Shown: positions 9,101 to 18,009 of the stretch, in pieces
Numbering within the stretch: the stretch's first letter is position 1
Layout of the letters: each line of letters starts with the position of its first letter
The notes under the pieces: model-generated
What the model was told of the DNA's origin: nothing
What the model saw: the letters and a program-made list of their open reading frames with translations, nothing else
Databases searched by the model: none
Program-made: the position numbers and the translations under genes
Assembly (NCBI GenBank): GCA_013002025.1
Contig: JABDKW010000036.1
Location: 46,657 to 110,656, forward strand
Direction of reading: 5' to 3'
Length of the DNA: 64,000 nt
Source of the DNA: Gammaproteobacteria bacterium
GTDB taxonomy: Bacteria; Pseudomonadota; Gammaproteobacteria; Arenicellales; Arenicellaceae

Positions 9101-9883
9101 TTATTGTTTTCGCCGCGGTTTGCGACTGAGTGATTTATAAAGCTCCACAAATTCCTGCGTTACCTTATGCTTGGGGGATAAGTAGATCAGCGGCATACAT
9201 TCAGCATGTGATTCTTTGACCTTAACTGACGCGGAGATAAACGGCTTTAGCAGTTTAAATTTGTCCTTTGCAAGTTGAGCTACTGCCTGTTGAGGTAGTT
9301 TTGCGCGAGCTTGAAACTGATTTACCACCACGCCCTCAATCAGTAGATTGTCGTTGTGGTCTTCTATGATCTCTTCCAGTTCCTCGGTGAGGTCCAGCAT
9401 GGCCTCTCGAGCGAATACGTCACAATCGTAGGGCAATATACATCGATCCGCCGCAATCAGAGCTGAAAGTGTGAAAAAGTTCAGCGCCGGTGGCGTGTCG
9501 ATGTAGATTTCGTCGAACTCTTCGTGCAGGTTGTTCAGAAAGTCCCGCAGCTTATATATCTTGTGCTTGGCTTCAAGTTTGCTTTCCAGCTCAACCAGCG
9601 CATAGCTGGCGGAAATTAATGAGAGGTTCTCAAAGCGGGTCTTGCGGATATAGTCCTCAGACGTGAACTCTCGATAATTTCTGGAAATGGTTGATTCCAT
9701 AAATTCCGCAATACCAACCACGTTATCTTTGCCGCTATGGCCCAGATAAGCAGTAGTATTGGCCTGTGGATCAAGGTCGACCACCAGCACACTTTTGCCG
9801 CTGGCTGCGGCAACCGCTGCGAGGTTGCAGACGATGGTGGATTTCCCTACGCCACCTTTACGATTAAATACGACTCGTTTCAT
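9101..9883 (-). CDS. ParA-family ATPase
   Basis: Deviant Walker-type partition ATPase of 260 residues. The start MKRVVFNRKGGVGKSTIVCNLA gives the ParA P-loop KGGVGKS; Walker A' is VVDLDPQANTT and Walker B is EIYIDTPPALN. I chose ATG 9883 (MKRVVF) over an upstream in-frame start because the P-loop then sits at the usual position and a CGGGAT ribosome site precedes it. No ParB partner or centromere-like repeat is visible nearby, so this is not evidently a plasmid or chromosome partition locus. Orphan ParA proteins often position other cargo; a link to PHA granule segregation is speculation. The patatin gene follows at once. Confidence 0.85.
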   Translation of the reverse strand: MKRVVFNRKGGVGKSTIVCNLAAVAAASGKSVLVVDLDPQANTTAYLGHSGKDNVVGIAEFMESTISRNYREFTSEDYIRKTRFENLSLISASYALVELESKLEAKHKIYKLRDFLNNLHEEFDEIYIDTPPALNFFTLSALIAADRCILPYDCDVFAREAMLDLTEELEEIIEDHNDNLLIEGVVVNQFQARAKLPQQAVAQLAKDKFKLLKPFISASVKVKESHAECMPLIYLSPKHKVTQEFVELYKSLSRKPRRKQ

Positions 9884-9968
9884 GTTATCCCGAGGCAAAA
9901 AGTTTCGGGTAGTTTACACCATGCGCTGTATATTTTTTCCGACACTGAGCGTTTTTAGAGCCACCATT

Positions 9969-10715
9969 CTAAGGCTGGTTGTTAGCAGACTTTTGTATCG
10001 CTGACAGAATACCGCGCAGAATATTGGCATCGAGTTGATCTGGCTCAGCACGGCTGATCAGGTTGCGCAGTCGTTGCAATGTTTCACCCTCATGAGGGCG
10101 CAAAAACTGAATCTCGCGCAGTACGGTTTCCAGATGTACATGCAGCCGCTCCAAGTCCTCGGTGGTGGGTAGTTGCCGTTCGGGCTTTGTGGACGCTACC
10201 CCCTGGTAATGTTCCCCTGCTGCCTTGAAAATTTCATAGCTAAGTGTTTGTACTGCGGCAGCCATATTCAGCGAGTTGTAATCGGGGTTTGCGGGGATCG
10301 TTACCCGGTATCGCGCGTGTTGCATGTCTTTGTTGTGCAAACCCATCCGTTCAGGCCCAAAAATCAATGCTACCGGCGCCGTTGTAGACTGCTCCAGCAA
10401 TAGCCGAGCGGCTGCCTGCGGGCTGAGTTCCGGTAAATCATAGCCGCGCGGGCGGGCGGTGCTGGCGATCACGGTTGTGCAATCTGCTACGGCGCTGGCA
10501 AGATCGTCAACACATCTGGCATGGTTTACCAAGTCGGCTGCGCCAGCGGCCATGCGAGTCGCTTCAATGGATGGGAAATCACGCGGTTGAACCAGGCACA
10601 GGTCAGACAGGCCCATGGTTTTCATGGAGCGGGCCGCCGAACCGATGTTGCCGGGATGATAGGTGCGTACCAGAATGACGCGAATGCGCGCCAAAAGTTC
10701 ATCAGTATCCTGCAT
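9969..10715 (-). CDS. trmJ: tRNA (cytidine/uridine-2'-O-)-methyltransferase TrmJ
   Basis: SPOUT-class methyltransferase modifying the ribose of nucleotide 32 in the tRNA anticodon loop. The protein is 248 residues with the knot-fold signatures IRVILVRTYHPGNIGSAARSMKTMG near the N-terminus, LIFGPERMGLHNKD in the middle and IPANPDYNSLNMAAAVQTLSYEI, followed by a C-terminal helical tail. All are diagnostic of the TrmJ branch. In many gammaproteobacteria it neighbours suhB or isc genes; here it stands alone, divergent from the DUF2333 gene. Confidence 0.92.
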   Translation of the reverse strand: MQDTDELLARIRVILVRTYHPGNIGSAARSMKTMGLSDLCLVQPRDFPSIEATRMAAGAADLVNHARCVDDLASAVADCTTVIASTARPRGYDLPELSPQAAARLLLEQSTTAPVALIFGPERMGLHNKDMQHARYRVTIPANPDYNSLNMAAAVQTLSYEIFKAAGEHYQGVASTKPERQLPTTEDLERLHVHLETVLREIQFLRPHEGETLQRLRNLISRAEPDQLDANILRGILSAIQKSANNQP

Positions 10716-10820
10716 GCTCCGATAATGCGAAAAAAACAGACAAAAACAAAGCTCTTTAAGTCGCTCGGATTGCCCCCATAATTATTTATCAAGGAACTAA
10801 AACCAACACCGGTACCTGCC

Positions 10821-11780
10821 ATGCAATCTGTTCTTCGTCCTGTTCTTGTGATTTTATTAGTCGTGATACTGCTGCTGGGGCTATTGTCCTGGTATTGGAG
10901 TCGTACACCCGGATTTATGACGCTGTCTCCGCAATCCGAACCTGTGGTTGGCAGCGCCACTACTGAAATGCTGATTAAATCGGTGGAGACCTTGCTAGAG
11001 AAACCAGGTGGTTATCTCAGTAACGACGTGGCGCCACCCTCGGTGTTTCTCGACAATATGCCAAATTGGGAGTTTGGCGTACTGCAGCAGGTGCGCGATC
11101 TTGCGAAGGCGTTGCGCAACGACTACAGCCGCTCGCAGACACAATCGGTGGCAGATGAAGACCTGGAGATCGCCGAGCCCATGTTTAATGTGCACAACGA
11201 TGCCTGGATTTTCCCCTCGGCGGAGGGTGAGTACCAGAAAGGGCGCGATGCTCTACAGAGCTACCTCACTCGATTGCAGGATGCTTCGGTGCAAAATGCC
11301 CAGTTTTACGCCCGCGCAGATAATCTTAATGAGTGGCTTAGTCTGGTAGAGAAACGCCTGGGTTCCTTATCGCAGAGACTCAGTGCGGCGCGGCCGCAGG
11401 TAAGGGTAAATACCGATCTCGCAGGGGACAGCAACGCCAAGCAATCTACGCGAGCCGCGTCGCAAGTAGTGGCCAAGACATCCTGGTTTGAGATTGACGA
11501 TAACTTTTATGAAGCGCGTGGCACTGCCTGGGCGCTTATCCATTTTCTGCGAGCGGCGGAAATCGACTTTAATGAGGTGTTAGAGGACAAGAATGCCTTG
11601 GTCAGCCTGCGCCAGATTATTCGTGAGTTAGAAGCCACGCAACAACCCTTACGCAGCCCTATCATTTTGAATGGCAGTGGTTTGGGTATGTTCGCTAATC
11701 ACTCCCTGGTGATGTCTTCCTACATTACCCGAGCCAACGCCGCAATTGCCGATATGCGCCGGCTGTTACAAGATGGTTAA
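10821..11780 (+). CDS. DUF2333 family inner-membrane protein
   Basis: Protein of 319 residues of unknown function. A single N-terminal membrane anchor (VLRPVLVILLVVILLLGLLSWYW, residues 5-27) is followed by a periplasmic helical domain with the family-typical PGGYLSNDVAPPSVFLDNMPNWEFGVLQQVRDL segment and a C-terminal region ending SSYITRANAAIADMRRLLQDG. It matches the DUF2333 family of gammaproteobacterial envelope proteins. It is divergent from trmJ and convergent with the SPOR-protein gene. Confidence 0.82.
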   Translation: MQSVLRPVLVILLVVILLLGLLSWYWSRTPGFMTLSPQSEPVVGSATTEMLIKSVETLLEKPGGYLSNDVAPPSVFLDNMPNWEFGVLQQVRDLAKALRNDYSRSQTQSVADEDLEIAEPMFNVHNDAWIFPSAEGEYQKGRDALQSYLTRLQDASVQNAQFYARADNLNEWLSLVEKRLGSLSQRLSAARPQVRVNTDLAGDSNAKQSTRAASQVVAKTSWFEIDDNFYEARGTAWALIHFLRAAEIDFNEVLEDKNALVSLRQIIRELEATQQPLRSPIILNGSGLGMFANHSLVMSSYITRANAAIADMRRLLQDG

Positions 11781-11846
11781 CAAAACCAATCTGGTGTCAG
11801 TGTTCCCCAAATCCGGCCGGCTTCAGTCGCCAGGTACTGCCATCGA

Positions 11847-13649
11847 TTAAGAACTGCAGTATTTGTTCAGTTCCGGAGGCGTGGGAAGTTGTTTTTTCCA
11901 GGCTACGCAACGATTCTGCTGCAGCAGTTCGAAAGACCTGACCCACGCACGGCGCTGGCCTATCCTAAGCTTGGCCGACTCCGCAGACGCCCTGTCCGCG
12001 TATGAGCCATATAGAAAGTAAGTCCAGGTGATGTCGTTGCTGCGCGAAGTGAATTGGTGCAACTCAGGGTTGTCGGCAAACCTGGCTCGCGAAACAAACT
12101 CTTTAATTTTACTGGGGTCATCAAAGCTGGCCAATTGCAGTGTGAAGCTGTCGCTGGGTTGGCTGTAGAGCCATTCATTATCATTAATCGGTCGCGGCCC
12201 GGCGAGTTTTTTCCGCGGCTGTTGTGGCTCAGGTGTGACGTCCGTGGCGGTCGACGACTGCGCGGTCAACTGGTCGTCGACAGTGTCACCATTGTCATCT
12301 CCGCCGGATGCTGTCGCTTCGTTTGTCCGGTCGAAGTCTGCTACTTTCACAAATGCTTTAAACCGTTGCGGCGCCACCACTCGATACCACTCCTTGCGCT
12401 TGTCCAGAATGTTAACGACTTCATTCTTTTGCAGGCGGCCGACGACCGTACCGTTGGTGATAATAGGCACTGAACGGGCGTTTACCGCACTGCCCGTAAT
12501 GGTGCCCATGTCATTGGTTGCGCTAACAAAATCGCCATGCACCCACACTGGAAATCCTACGCTACTGGTGACCGTCACCCAATTAGAATCGCGCTCTACT
12601 AGCTCCAGCGAGCTCCGATCATCAATCAATGCGATTAGCACGCTGCGCACTTTCGGGTTGGTATAAATCGCGGTGGGCAGCGATTGCTGTGCTTCGACCT
12701 CAGCATCCGTATTCGCTGCGTCTGCAGCGTTGGCCGCTTGGGACGTATCAGGCGTCGCTTGCTGCGCAACCGGGCTTGACGTGGGCTCTGCAGAACCCGC
12801 CGCGGCCTGATCTGGTTCATCTTTGGGTTCTGCTTCACTAGCAGTGTCCGAGGACACAGTTTCAGCCTCCGACTCGGTACCGGCGGGTACGATGACCGAC
12901 ACAAGGTTTCCATTGGAGGGGCTTGGAGCCGGTTGCGTCGTTTGCGCGGAGGATGATTCAGTGCTTGAACTGTCGGCGGGCTCGACCTCTGGGGCAGGGT
13001 CTGTTGCGGTCGCGTGTGCTGCTAAAGCGGGTGCATCGTCCACCACGCCGGTGTCAGTCCAGCCTAGCTGCTGTAATATTTCAATCGACTTCGGCTCCTG
13101 GTTGCTGGCCGCACGGTTAAACCAATATTTTGATTTTTCGTGGTCTTCCGGCAGGCCGATACCTAAGTAGTAGGCTCGGCCAACATTGAACTGCGCCAGA
13201 GAGTGATCCTGCTCCGCCGCCTGCAACCACCATTGCATGGCCTCGCGATCGTTCTTTTTGACTCCTACGCCGACCAGATATTGATGCCCCAAATTGTACT
13301 GCGCAAGCACATGTCCCTGGCGGGCGGCTTGACGATACCAATAAACAGCCTGCTCGTAGTCAGGCTCTCCAAACTGATTATTGGTAAACAGTACGCCAAC
13401 TTTAAATTGCGCATCGCGGTCGCCCTCGTAGGCACGCAACATCCATTTGTCGAGCTCCTGACGGTACTGCTTTTCCAAATCTGACGATTTGGATTTAATA
13501 TTAAAATCGGTTTGTGCCACCACCGGTGACACTAATGAAGGTTGCAACGCCAGCCCCAGGATCGCGATCAGAGACAGCGCGCCCAACGACAAAAACAGTT
13601 GTTGCCCGACTTGTATGCTTTTACTACCCAATTTATATACCCAATCCAA
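11847..13649 (-). CDS. Exported Sel1-repeat / SH3 / SPOR-domain protein
   Basis: Envelope protein of 600 residues. It has an N-terminal signal sequence (hydrophobic core LFLSLGALSLIAILGLAL), three Sel1-like repeats around residues 75-186 (GDRDAQFKVGVLF, GHVLAQYNLGHQYL and DHSLAQFNVGRAYYLGIGL units), then a long acidic Ser/Ala/Glu linker. One or two bacterial SH3-like modules follow around 330-445 (GSAVNARSVPIITNGTVVGRLQKNEVVNILDKRKEWYRV), and a C-terminal SPOR domain from about 510 (SDSFTLQLASFDDPSKIKEFVSRA). SPOR domains bind denuded septal peptidoglycan, so a cell-wall or division role is likely. The only start giving the full signal peptide is TTG 13649, which lies inside a 15-bp palindrome (13648-13662). 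Confidence 0.8.
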   Translation of the reverse strand: MDWVYKLGSKSIQVGQQLFLSLGALSLIAILGLALQPSLVSPVVAQTDFNIKSKSSDLEKQYRQELDKWMLRAYEGDRDAQFKVGVLFTNNQFGEPDYEQAVYWYRQAARQGHVLAQYNLGHQYLVGVGVKKNDREAMQWWLQAAEQDHSLAQFNVGRAYYLGIGLPEDHEKSKYWFNRAASNQEPKSIEILQQLGWTDTGVVDDAPALAAHATATDPAPEVEPADSSSTESSSAQTTQPAPSPSNGNLVSVIVPAGTESEAETVSSDTASEAEPKDEPDQAAAGSAEPTSSPVAQQATPDTSQAANAADAANTDAEVEAQQSLPTAIYTNPKVRSVLIALIDDRSSLELVERDSNWVTVTSSVGFPVWVHGDFVSATNDMGTITGSAVNARSVPIITNGTVVGRLQKNEVVNILDKRKEWYRVVAPQRFKAFVKVADFDRTNEATASGGDDNGDTVDDQLTAQSSTATDVTPEPQQPRKKLAGPRPINDNEWLYSQPSDSFTLQLASFDDPSKIKEFVSRARFADNPELHQFTSRSNDITWTYFLYGSYADRASAESAKLRIGQRRAWVRSFELLQQNRCVAWKKQLPTPPELNKYCSS

Positions 13650-13890
13650 GCCAACTTGGCTTCGCTAGTAGTTAGTTAACCACAGGTTCCCATCACACCC
13701 GTCGAGCGCGAAGTGTAGCATTTTTCAGACACTATTTGCACGTGCCACCAGGGGGAGAGTTGCGTTAAGATTTGTCAATTATACGGCTATTTTCCCAGTC
13801 ATAGGAAGCTGTAAAATTTTGCAAAATAACACAAAAATCCGGCCCGAAAAACTTGCAAAAATCTTTTCTATTCAAAACCGAATAAAGTAC

Positions 13891-13955
13891 TTGCCATTTT
13901 ACATTTGACCCATTATCTTTGGGTCTGCTCGGAACCTGACCACAACATATAGTGT
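13891..13955 (+). promoter_or_regulatory. nrdJ promoter with NrdR-box-like sites
   Basis: TTGCCA (13891-13896), 17 bp, TATCTT (13914-13919) form a plausible sigma-70 promoter. The 16-mer CCACAACATATAGTGT at 13940-13955 matches the NrdR-box consensus ACACWATATATWGTGT at 14 of 16 positions. A weaker partner at 13908-13923 (about 10 of 16) starts exactly 32 bp upstream, the spacing usual for paired NrdR boxes, and overlaps the -10. NrdR repression of nrdJ is therefore inferred. The rest of the 13650-13890 gap shows only a minus-strand TATAAT (13778-13783), a possible -10 for the SPOR gene. Confidence 0.6.
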
Positions 13956-14404
13956 TTTTGTAAATTTAAGCGATTTTTGAGAAGGCATGCCTAAATCATT
14001 GATTACATGACTTTAGCGGTTACCCAAAACGACTGTTACAAGAGGCCTGCCCGATCAGATCGCCCGTTGCAAAAACACTGGAGCGGTTACTGCCCTCTGG
14101 CTTGCAAACATCGCTAAGTAAAGTGGTGCCCACAAGCTATATAGCGGTGCTGCACAACGTCATTCCAAGGTGTTAAATCCCGGTGATTTCCGGGGGATGT
14201 CGATGGCCCGCAGATCAGTCTGGCGTAGAACCTGAACTGCTGCGGGTCAAGCTAGCTTAATAATAAGCGTGAAAGCTTGAATTAACACACTTAGATCCGG
14301 CGCTTGCAAACAGCCATACATGGACGTGTGCCGTGTCGAGGCTCGCTGCGCGAATAATAATCAATGAAGTCACCAATGAAAGAAACGATTTAGAGGAATA
14401 AACA
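13956..14404 (+). promoter_or_regulatory. Long structured 5' leader of nrdJa
   Basis: About 450 nt separate the presumed promoter from ATG 14405. Visible helices: 14179-14183/14190-14194 (CCCGG/CCGGG); a 9-bp stem 14205-14213/14240-14248 with one G-U pair and an inner CAG/CTG; and TCAAGCT/AGCTTGA (14247-14253/14274-14280), which overlaps the previous stem by two bases. Direct repeats include AGCGGTTAC (14015, 14082) and GCTTGCAAACA (14100, 14302). No convincing gene is present. This could be a riboregulator; I do not see the classical cobalamin-riboswitch core. Confidence 0.45.
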
Positions 14405-16615
14405 ATGGCAAAAGCTGCTGAAGATATGCAGACAAGTTCGGGACTCAAGGGCAGCAATAAGGCTACGTATGTTGCACAACCGGGCGGCGAAGTGAAATTA
14501 CGGGCGATGGAATTGCAACCAACCTCCGCAGATATCTGGGATAAAAAATACCGCTTAAAAGATAAAGCGGGTAATCCCATCGACGCCACTACCCACGAAA
14601 CATTGGAGCGAGTAGCGACCGCAATCTCCGGCGTTGAGAGCAGTGACGAACTGCGTGAGCACTGGTATGGGCGATTTGTCTGGGCCTTGGAGAATGGTGC
14701 GTTGCCGGCTGGCCGCATTATTTCAAACGCCGGGGCGCAGGCCTATAAACCCGCCACCTCGACCATTAACTGCACGGTCTCCGGCACGATTTCGGATTCC
14801 ATGAACGACATCCTGAATAAGAACCACGAAGCTGGCATGACACTCAAAGCCGGTTGCGGCATTGGCTACGAGTTCTCAACGCTACGACCCAAGGGGGCCT
14901 ATGTATCGGGCGCTGGTGCCTACACCTCCGGACCACTGTCCTTTATGGATATCTTCGACAAGATGTGCTTTACGGTGTCGTCGGCTGGTGGTCGCCGCGG
15001 TGCACAAATGGCGACATTCGATGTCAGCCACCCGGATGTAATGGAGTTTATTCGCGCTAAGCGCGAAGACGGTCGGCTGCGCCAATTCAATTTATCGCTG
15101 CTGATCACCGCCGAGTTTATCGAGGCAGTAAAAAATGATGCCGATTGGCATTTGAGCTTCCCGATAACGGAAAAAGAAGCCCGCGACGACAAGTTGGATG
15201 TATATAGCTCAGATAAAATTATCTGGCGGCGTTTCCCGGTCGATGAAGGCTACATAAGGAACGAGCAAGGCATGACCGCCTGTAAGATTTTCAATACCAT
15301 TCCGGCGAATCGGCTATGGAATATGATTATGGCCTCGACTTACGATTTTGCCGAGCCTGGTTTTATCCTGATCGACGAGGTCAACACCAAAAACAATAAC
15401 TGGTTCGTTGAAAACATCCGCGCTACCAACCCCTGCGGTGAGCAGCCCCTGCCGCCCTACGGCAGCTGTCTTCTGGGCTCTGTCAACCTGACTAAATTTG
15501 TGGTTGATCCATTCAGTGAATCGGCCGAGTTTGACTGGGACAAATACAGGGAAGTGGTCAGTGTGTTTACCCGCATGCTGGATAACGTAGTTGAGATAAA
15601 TGGCTTGCCATTGGAAGGTCAGCGCGAAGAAATTGAATACAAGCGGCGCCACGGCATGGGTTTTCTTGGTCTGGGCTCGACAGTCACTATGTTAGGCATG
15701 ACTTATGGCGACCAGAAGTCGGTCGAGTTCACCGAGCAGATCGCCCGCGAAATGGCCATGGCTGGCTGGCAACAGGCGCTGGAATTGGCAAGGGAAAAAG
15801 GTCCGGCACCGATCATGCAGGACGATTTTGAGGTGACCACCGAGATGTTGACGTTGCGCCCGGAAATGGCTGACGACGGCTACAAGGTGGGCGATAAGGT
15901 GAAGGGCAGCGTATTGCACGCCAAATACAGTCGCTATATGCAGCAGATTGGTGAAATAGACCCAGCCTTAGCGGAGCAACTTGCCGAAACCGGCGCGCGG
16001 TTTACCCACCACAGCTCCATTGCGCCGACTGGAACCATTTCTCTGTCGATGGCAAACAATGTGAGCAATGGCATCGAGCCGAGTTTCGCGCACCACTATT
16101 CGCGTAATGTAATTCGCGAGGGTCGCAAGACCAAAGAGAAAGTAGACGTATTCTCTTATGAGTTGCTGGCGTACCGAGAAGTGGTGAATGAAAACGCCAT
16201 GCCGTATTCGACCGATGCCGCCGAGCAACTACCGGATAATTTTGTTACCTCAGAATCCATCACGCCGATTCAGCATGTGGATATCCAGGCAGCGGCGCAA
16301 AAGTGGGTGGATTCCAGTATCAGTAAAACAGCCAATGTACCCACTGAGTACCCCTACGAAGATTTCAAGGACATCTATATGTATGCCTATGAAAAGGGCT
16401 TAAAGGGCTGCACCACCTTCCGCTTTAACCCGGAGGCGTTTCAGGGCGTGTTGGTCAAGGAAGATGACCTAGAAAACACGGTCTACCAGTTCACATTGGA
16501 TGACGGAAGCACGGTGGAATTCAAAGGCAACGAAGAGATTGAGTACGATGGTGAAGTGCATACCGCGGCCAATCTGTTCGATGCTCTGAAAGAGGGTTAC
16601 TACGGTAAATTTTGA
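14405..16615 (+). CDS. nrdJ: Adenosylcobalamin-dependent ribonucleotide reductase, large part (NrdJa)
   Basis: Class II ribonucleotide reductase making deoxyribonucleotides with or without oxygen, using coenzyme B12. The 736-residue product has the ten-stranded barrel motifs: substrate-binding/redox Cys123 in STINCTVSGT; the active-site loop ATNPCGEQPLPPYGSC with Asn342, Cys344 and Glu346; and later SIAPTGTISL and KGCTTFRFNP. It ends near residue 736 without the C-terminal redox tail, which is supplied by the next gene. This is the split NrdJa/NrdJb arrangement known in Pseudomonas. An AGAGGAA ribosome-binding site precedes ATG 14405. Confidence 0.94.
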   Translation: MAKAAEDMQTSSGLKGSNKATYVAQPGGEVKLRAMELQPTSADIWDKKYRLKDKAGNPIDATTHETLERVATAISGVESSDELREHWYGRFVWALENGALPAGRIISNAGAQAYKPATSTINCTVSGTISDSMNDILNKNHEAGMTLKAGCGIGYEFSTLRPKGAYVSGAGAYTSGPLSFMDIFDKMCFTVSSAGGRRGAQMATFDVSHPDVMEFIRAKREDGRLRQFNLSLLITAEFIEAVKNDADWHLSFPITEKEARDDKLDVYSSDKIIWRRFPVDEGYIRNEQGMTACKIFNTIPANRLWNMIMASTYDFAEPGFILIDEVNTKNNNWFVENIRATNPCGEQPLPPYGSCLLGSVNLTKFVVDPFSESAEFDWDKYREVVSVFTRMLDNVVEINGLPLEGQREEIEYKRRHGMGFLGLGSTVTMLGMTYGDQKSVEFTEQIAREMAMAGWQQALELAREKGPAPIMQDDFEVTTEMLTLRPEMADDGYKVGDKVKGSVLHAKYSRYMQQIGEIDPALAEQLAETGARFTHHSSIAPTGTISLSMANNVSNGIEPSFAHHYSRNVIREGRKTKEKVDVFSYELLAYREVVNENAMPYSTDAAEQLPDNFVTSESITPIQHVDIQAAAQKWVDSSISKTANVPTEYPYEDFKDIYMYAYEKGLKGCTTFRFNPEAFQGVLVKEDDLENTVYQFTLDDGSTVEFKGNEEIEYDGEVHTAANLFDALKEGYYGKF

Positions 16616-16654
16616 TTTGTCGAAATGGCATAGCACTCGACACAACCCACAAAC

Positions 16655-16676
16655 GGGCCCCATTTTCAGGTGGCCC
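16655..16676 (+). repeat. Hairpin in the nrdJa-nrdJb gap
   Basis: GGGCC (16655-16659) and GGCCC (16672-16676) can pair across a 12-nt loop, 23 bp before ATG 16700 of nrdJb. No T-tract follows, so it is not an intrinsic terminator. It could adjust the ratio of the two subunits; this is inference. Confidence 0.3.
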
Positions 16677-16699
16677 CGGAAAGTAAATAGGCAACAATC

Positions 16700-17419
16700 A
16701 TGGCAACAAAAATTTCAGGAAAAATAACCGGTTACAGCGTAAAAGCAAGCGAGACGGCTGAACAGCAGGAAGCACGCTTGGCCACCGAAGCAGAAAGCGC
16801 CGCAGAACAGCAAAAGGCGGAAGTGGTGCGCATGCATGAAAGCGTGCAACGCCCCGAAATGTTGGTGGGTTCGACTTATAAAGTTAAGACACCAGTTACC
16901 GAGCATGCGATGTACATCACCATCAATGACATTATTCTCAATGAAGGTACCGAACACGAAGCGCGTCGCCCGTTCGAAGTGTTTATCAACTCCAAAAACA
17001 TGGATAACTTCCAGTGGGTGGTCGCATTAACACGGTTGATCTCTGCGGTGTTCCGTAAGGGCGGGGACACCACCTTTATGGTGGAAGAGCTGAAGGCGGT
17101 TTTTGATCCGAAAGGCGGCTACTTCAAGCCAGGCGGAATTTTCATGCCGTCCATCGTGGCGGAAATCGGCCACGCTATCGAGCGTCATATGCAGATGATT
17201 GGCATGATCAAGTCCGATAAGTTGGATGACCATCAAAAAGAATTTCTGGCCAAAAAGAAAGCCGAGATCGAAGCCGCGCAATCGGTGTCAGACAGCAGTA
17301 GCGAGCAGGGGGCTTTCCCTGACAGTTCCACGGTCTGCACCAAGTGCTCAACCAAAGCCGTGGTGCTGATGGACGGCTGCATGACGTGTTTGTCGTGTGG
17401 CGAGAGTAAGTGCGGCTAG
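16700..17419 (+). CDS. Ribonucleotide reductase C-terminal subunit (NrdJb)
   Basis: Companion subunit of the split class II reductase, 239 residues. The central TSCPD-type region reads MYITINDIILNEGTEHEARRPFEVFINSKNMDNFQWVVALTRLISAVFRKGGD. The C-terminus is a cysteine module: C213xxC216 and C227xxC230xxC233, ending with Cys238-Gly239. This provides the zinc site and the redox-active cysteines that re-reduce the NrdJa active site. It lies 84 bp after nrdJa in the same direction. It matches the P. aeruginosa nrdJb arrangement in size and context. Confidence 0.9.
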   Translation: MATKISGKITGYSVKASETAEQQEARLATEAESAAEQQKAEVVRMHESVQRPEMLVGSTYKVKTPVTEHAMYITINDIILNEGTEHEARRPFEVFINSKNMDNFQWVVALTRLISAVFRKGGDTTFMVEELKAVFDPKGGYFKPGGIFMPSIVAEIGHAIERHMQMIGMIKSDKLDDHQKEFLAKKKAEIEAAQSVSDSSSEQGAFPDSSTVCTKCSTKAVVLMDGCMTCLSCGESKCG

Positions 17420-17435
17420 GGAAAATAACTGCCTG

Positions 17436-17885
17436 ATGCTGGCGGAACTCAGCCGAACGAAATTATTGCTGTTGCTGTGCGGCGCGTTTTTCAGCGCACC
17501 GACGCTGGCCGCGGACCGTGCCGAGATGATCGACTTCTTCCTCGAGTTTGAGGAGGTCGAAGAATATGCCACGGAGTCGATTGATAAATTACGTGATGAG
17601 TTGATTGCATCGGATAAAAAGATCACGCTGCGCAATTTCCCAGAGCATTTCGGGGCGCTTTTTGAGGACTATCGTGATGCCTTGATTGACGCTAATCGCG
17701 AGGCCTATGCGGTGTATTCTGATGAGGAAATCAAGCAGTTGTATGACTTTTACCGATCTGATTTCGGCACCTGGTATCTACAGGAAGTAGAAGCATTTGG
17801 CCCGAGGGTGCGTGAACTTATGCAAGATGCCAGTAAGACGCTGCAGGCCGGGGTGGCCGAGCGGCGCCGCAATATTCGCAAGTAG
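17436..17885 (+). CDS. Exported DUF2059-like protein
   Basis: Small secreted or periplasmic protein of about 149 residues, function unknown. ATG 17436 gives a clear signal peptide (SRTKLLLLLCGAFFSAPTLAA, cleavage after about residue 25). The mature part contains YSDEEIKQLYDFYRSDFGTWYLQEVEAFGPRVRELM, which matches the C-terminal helix pair of DUF2059 proteins. An upstream in-frame GTG at 17397 would overlap nrdJb and put a charged stretch before the signal peptide, so I reject it. It is probably the last gene of the nrdJ operon, 16 bp after nrdJb. Confidence 0.7.
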   Translation: MLAELSRTKLLLLLCGAFFSAPTLAADRAEMIDFFLEFEEVEEYATESIDKLRDELIASDKKITLRNFPEHFGALFEDYRDALIDANREAYAVYSDEEIKQLYDFYRSDFGTWYLQEVEAFGPRVRELMQDASKTLQAGVAERRRNIRK

Positions 17886-18009
17886 GGCTAACGTCCGTGG
17901 TGGCGTTTAGACGCAAATAGAGATTACCGCTCTGCCAATGTAGATGGGCAGCTACGCGTTTTTTGGCTAAAGTAGTAAGGGTCTGTATCCTTAACCTAAA
18001 GGAAATCCC

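Noticed and set aside
9101..9883. Plasmid or chromosome partition locus
   Set aside because: No parB, no centromere-like repeats and ordinary chromosomal neighbours.
13956..14404. Cobalamin riboswitch before nrdJ
   Set aside because: A weak AGTC...GG...AGAACCTG string near 14217-14234 recalls the B12 box, but the conserved core elements around it are not recognisable by eye; left as an unassigned structured leader.
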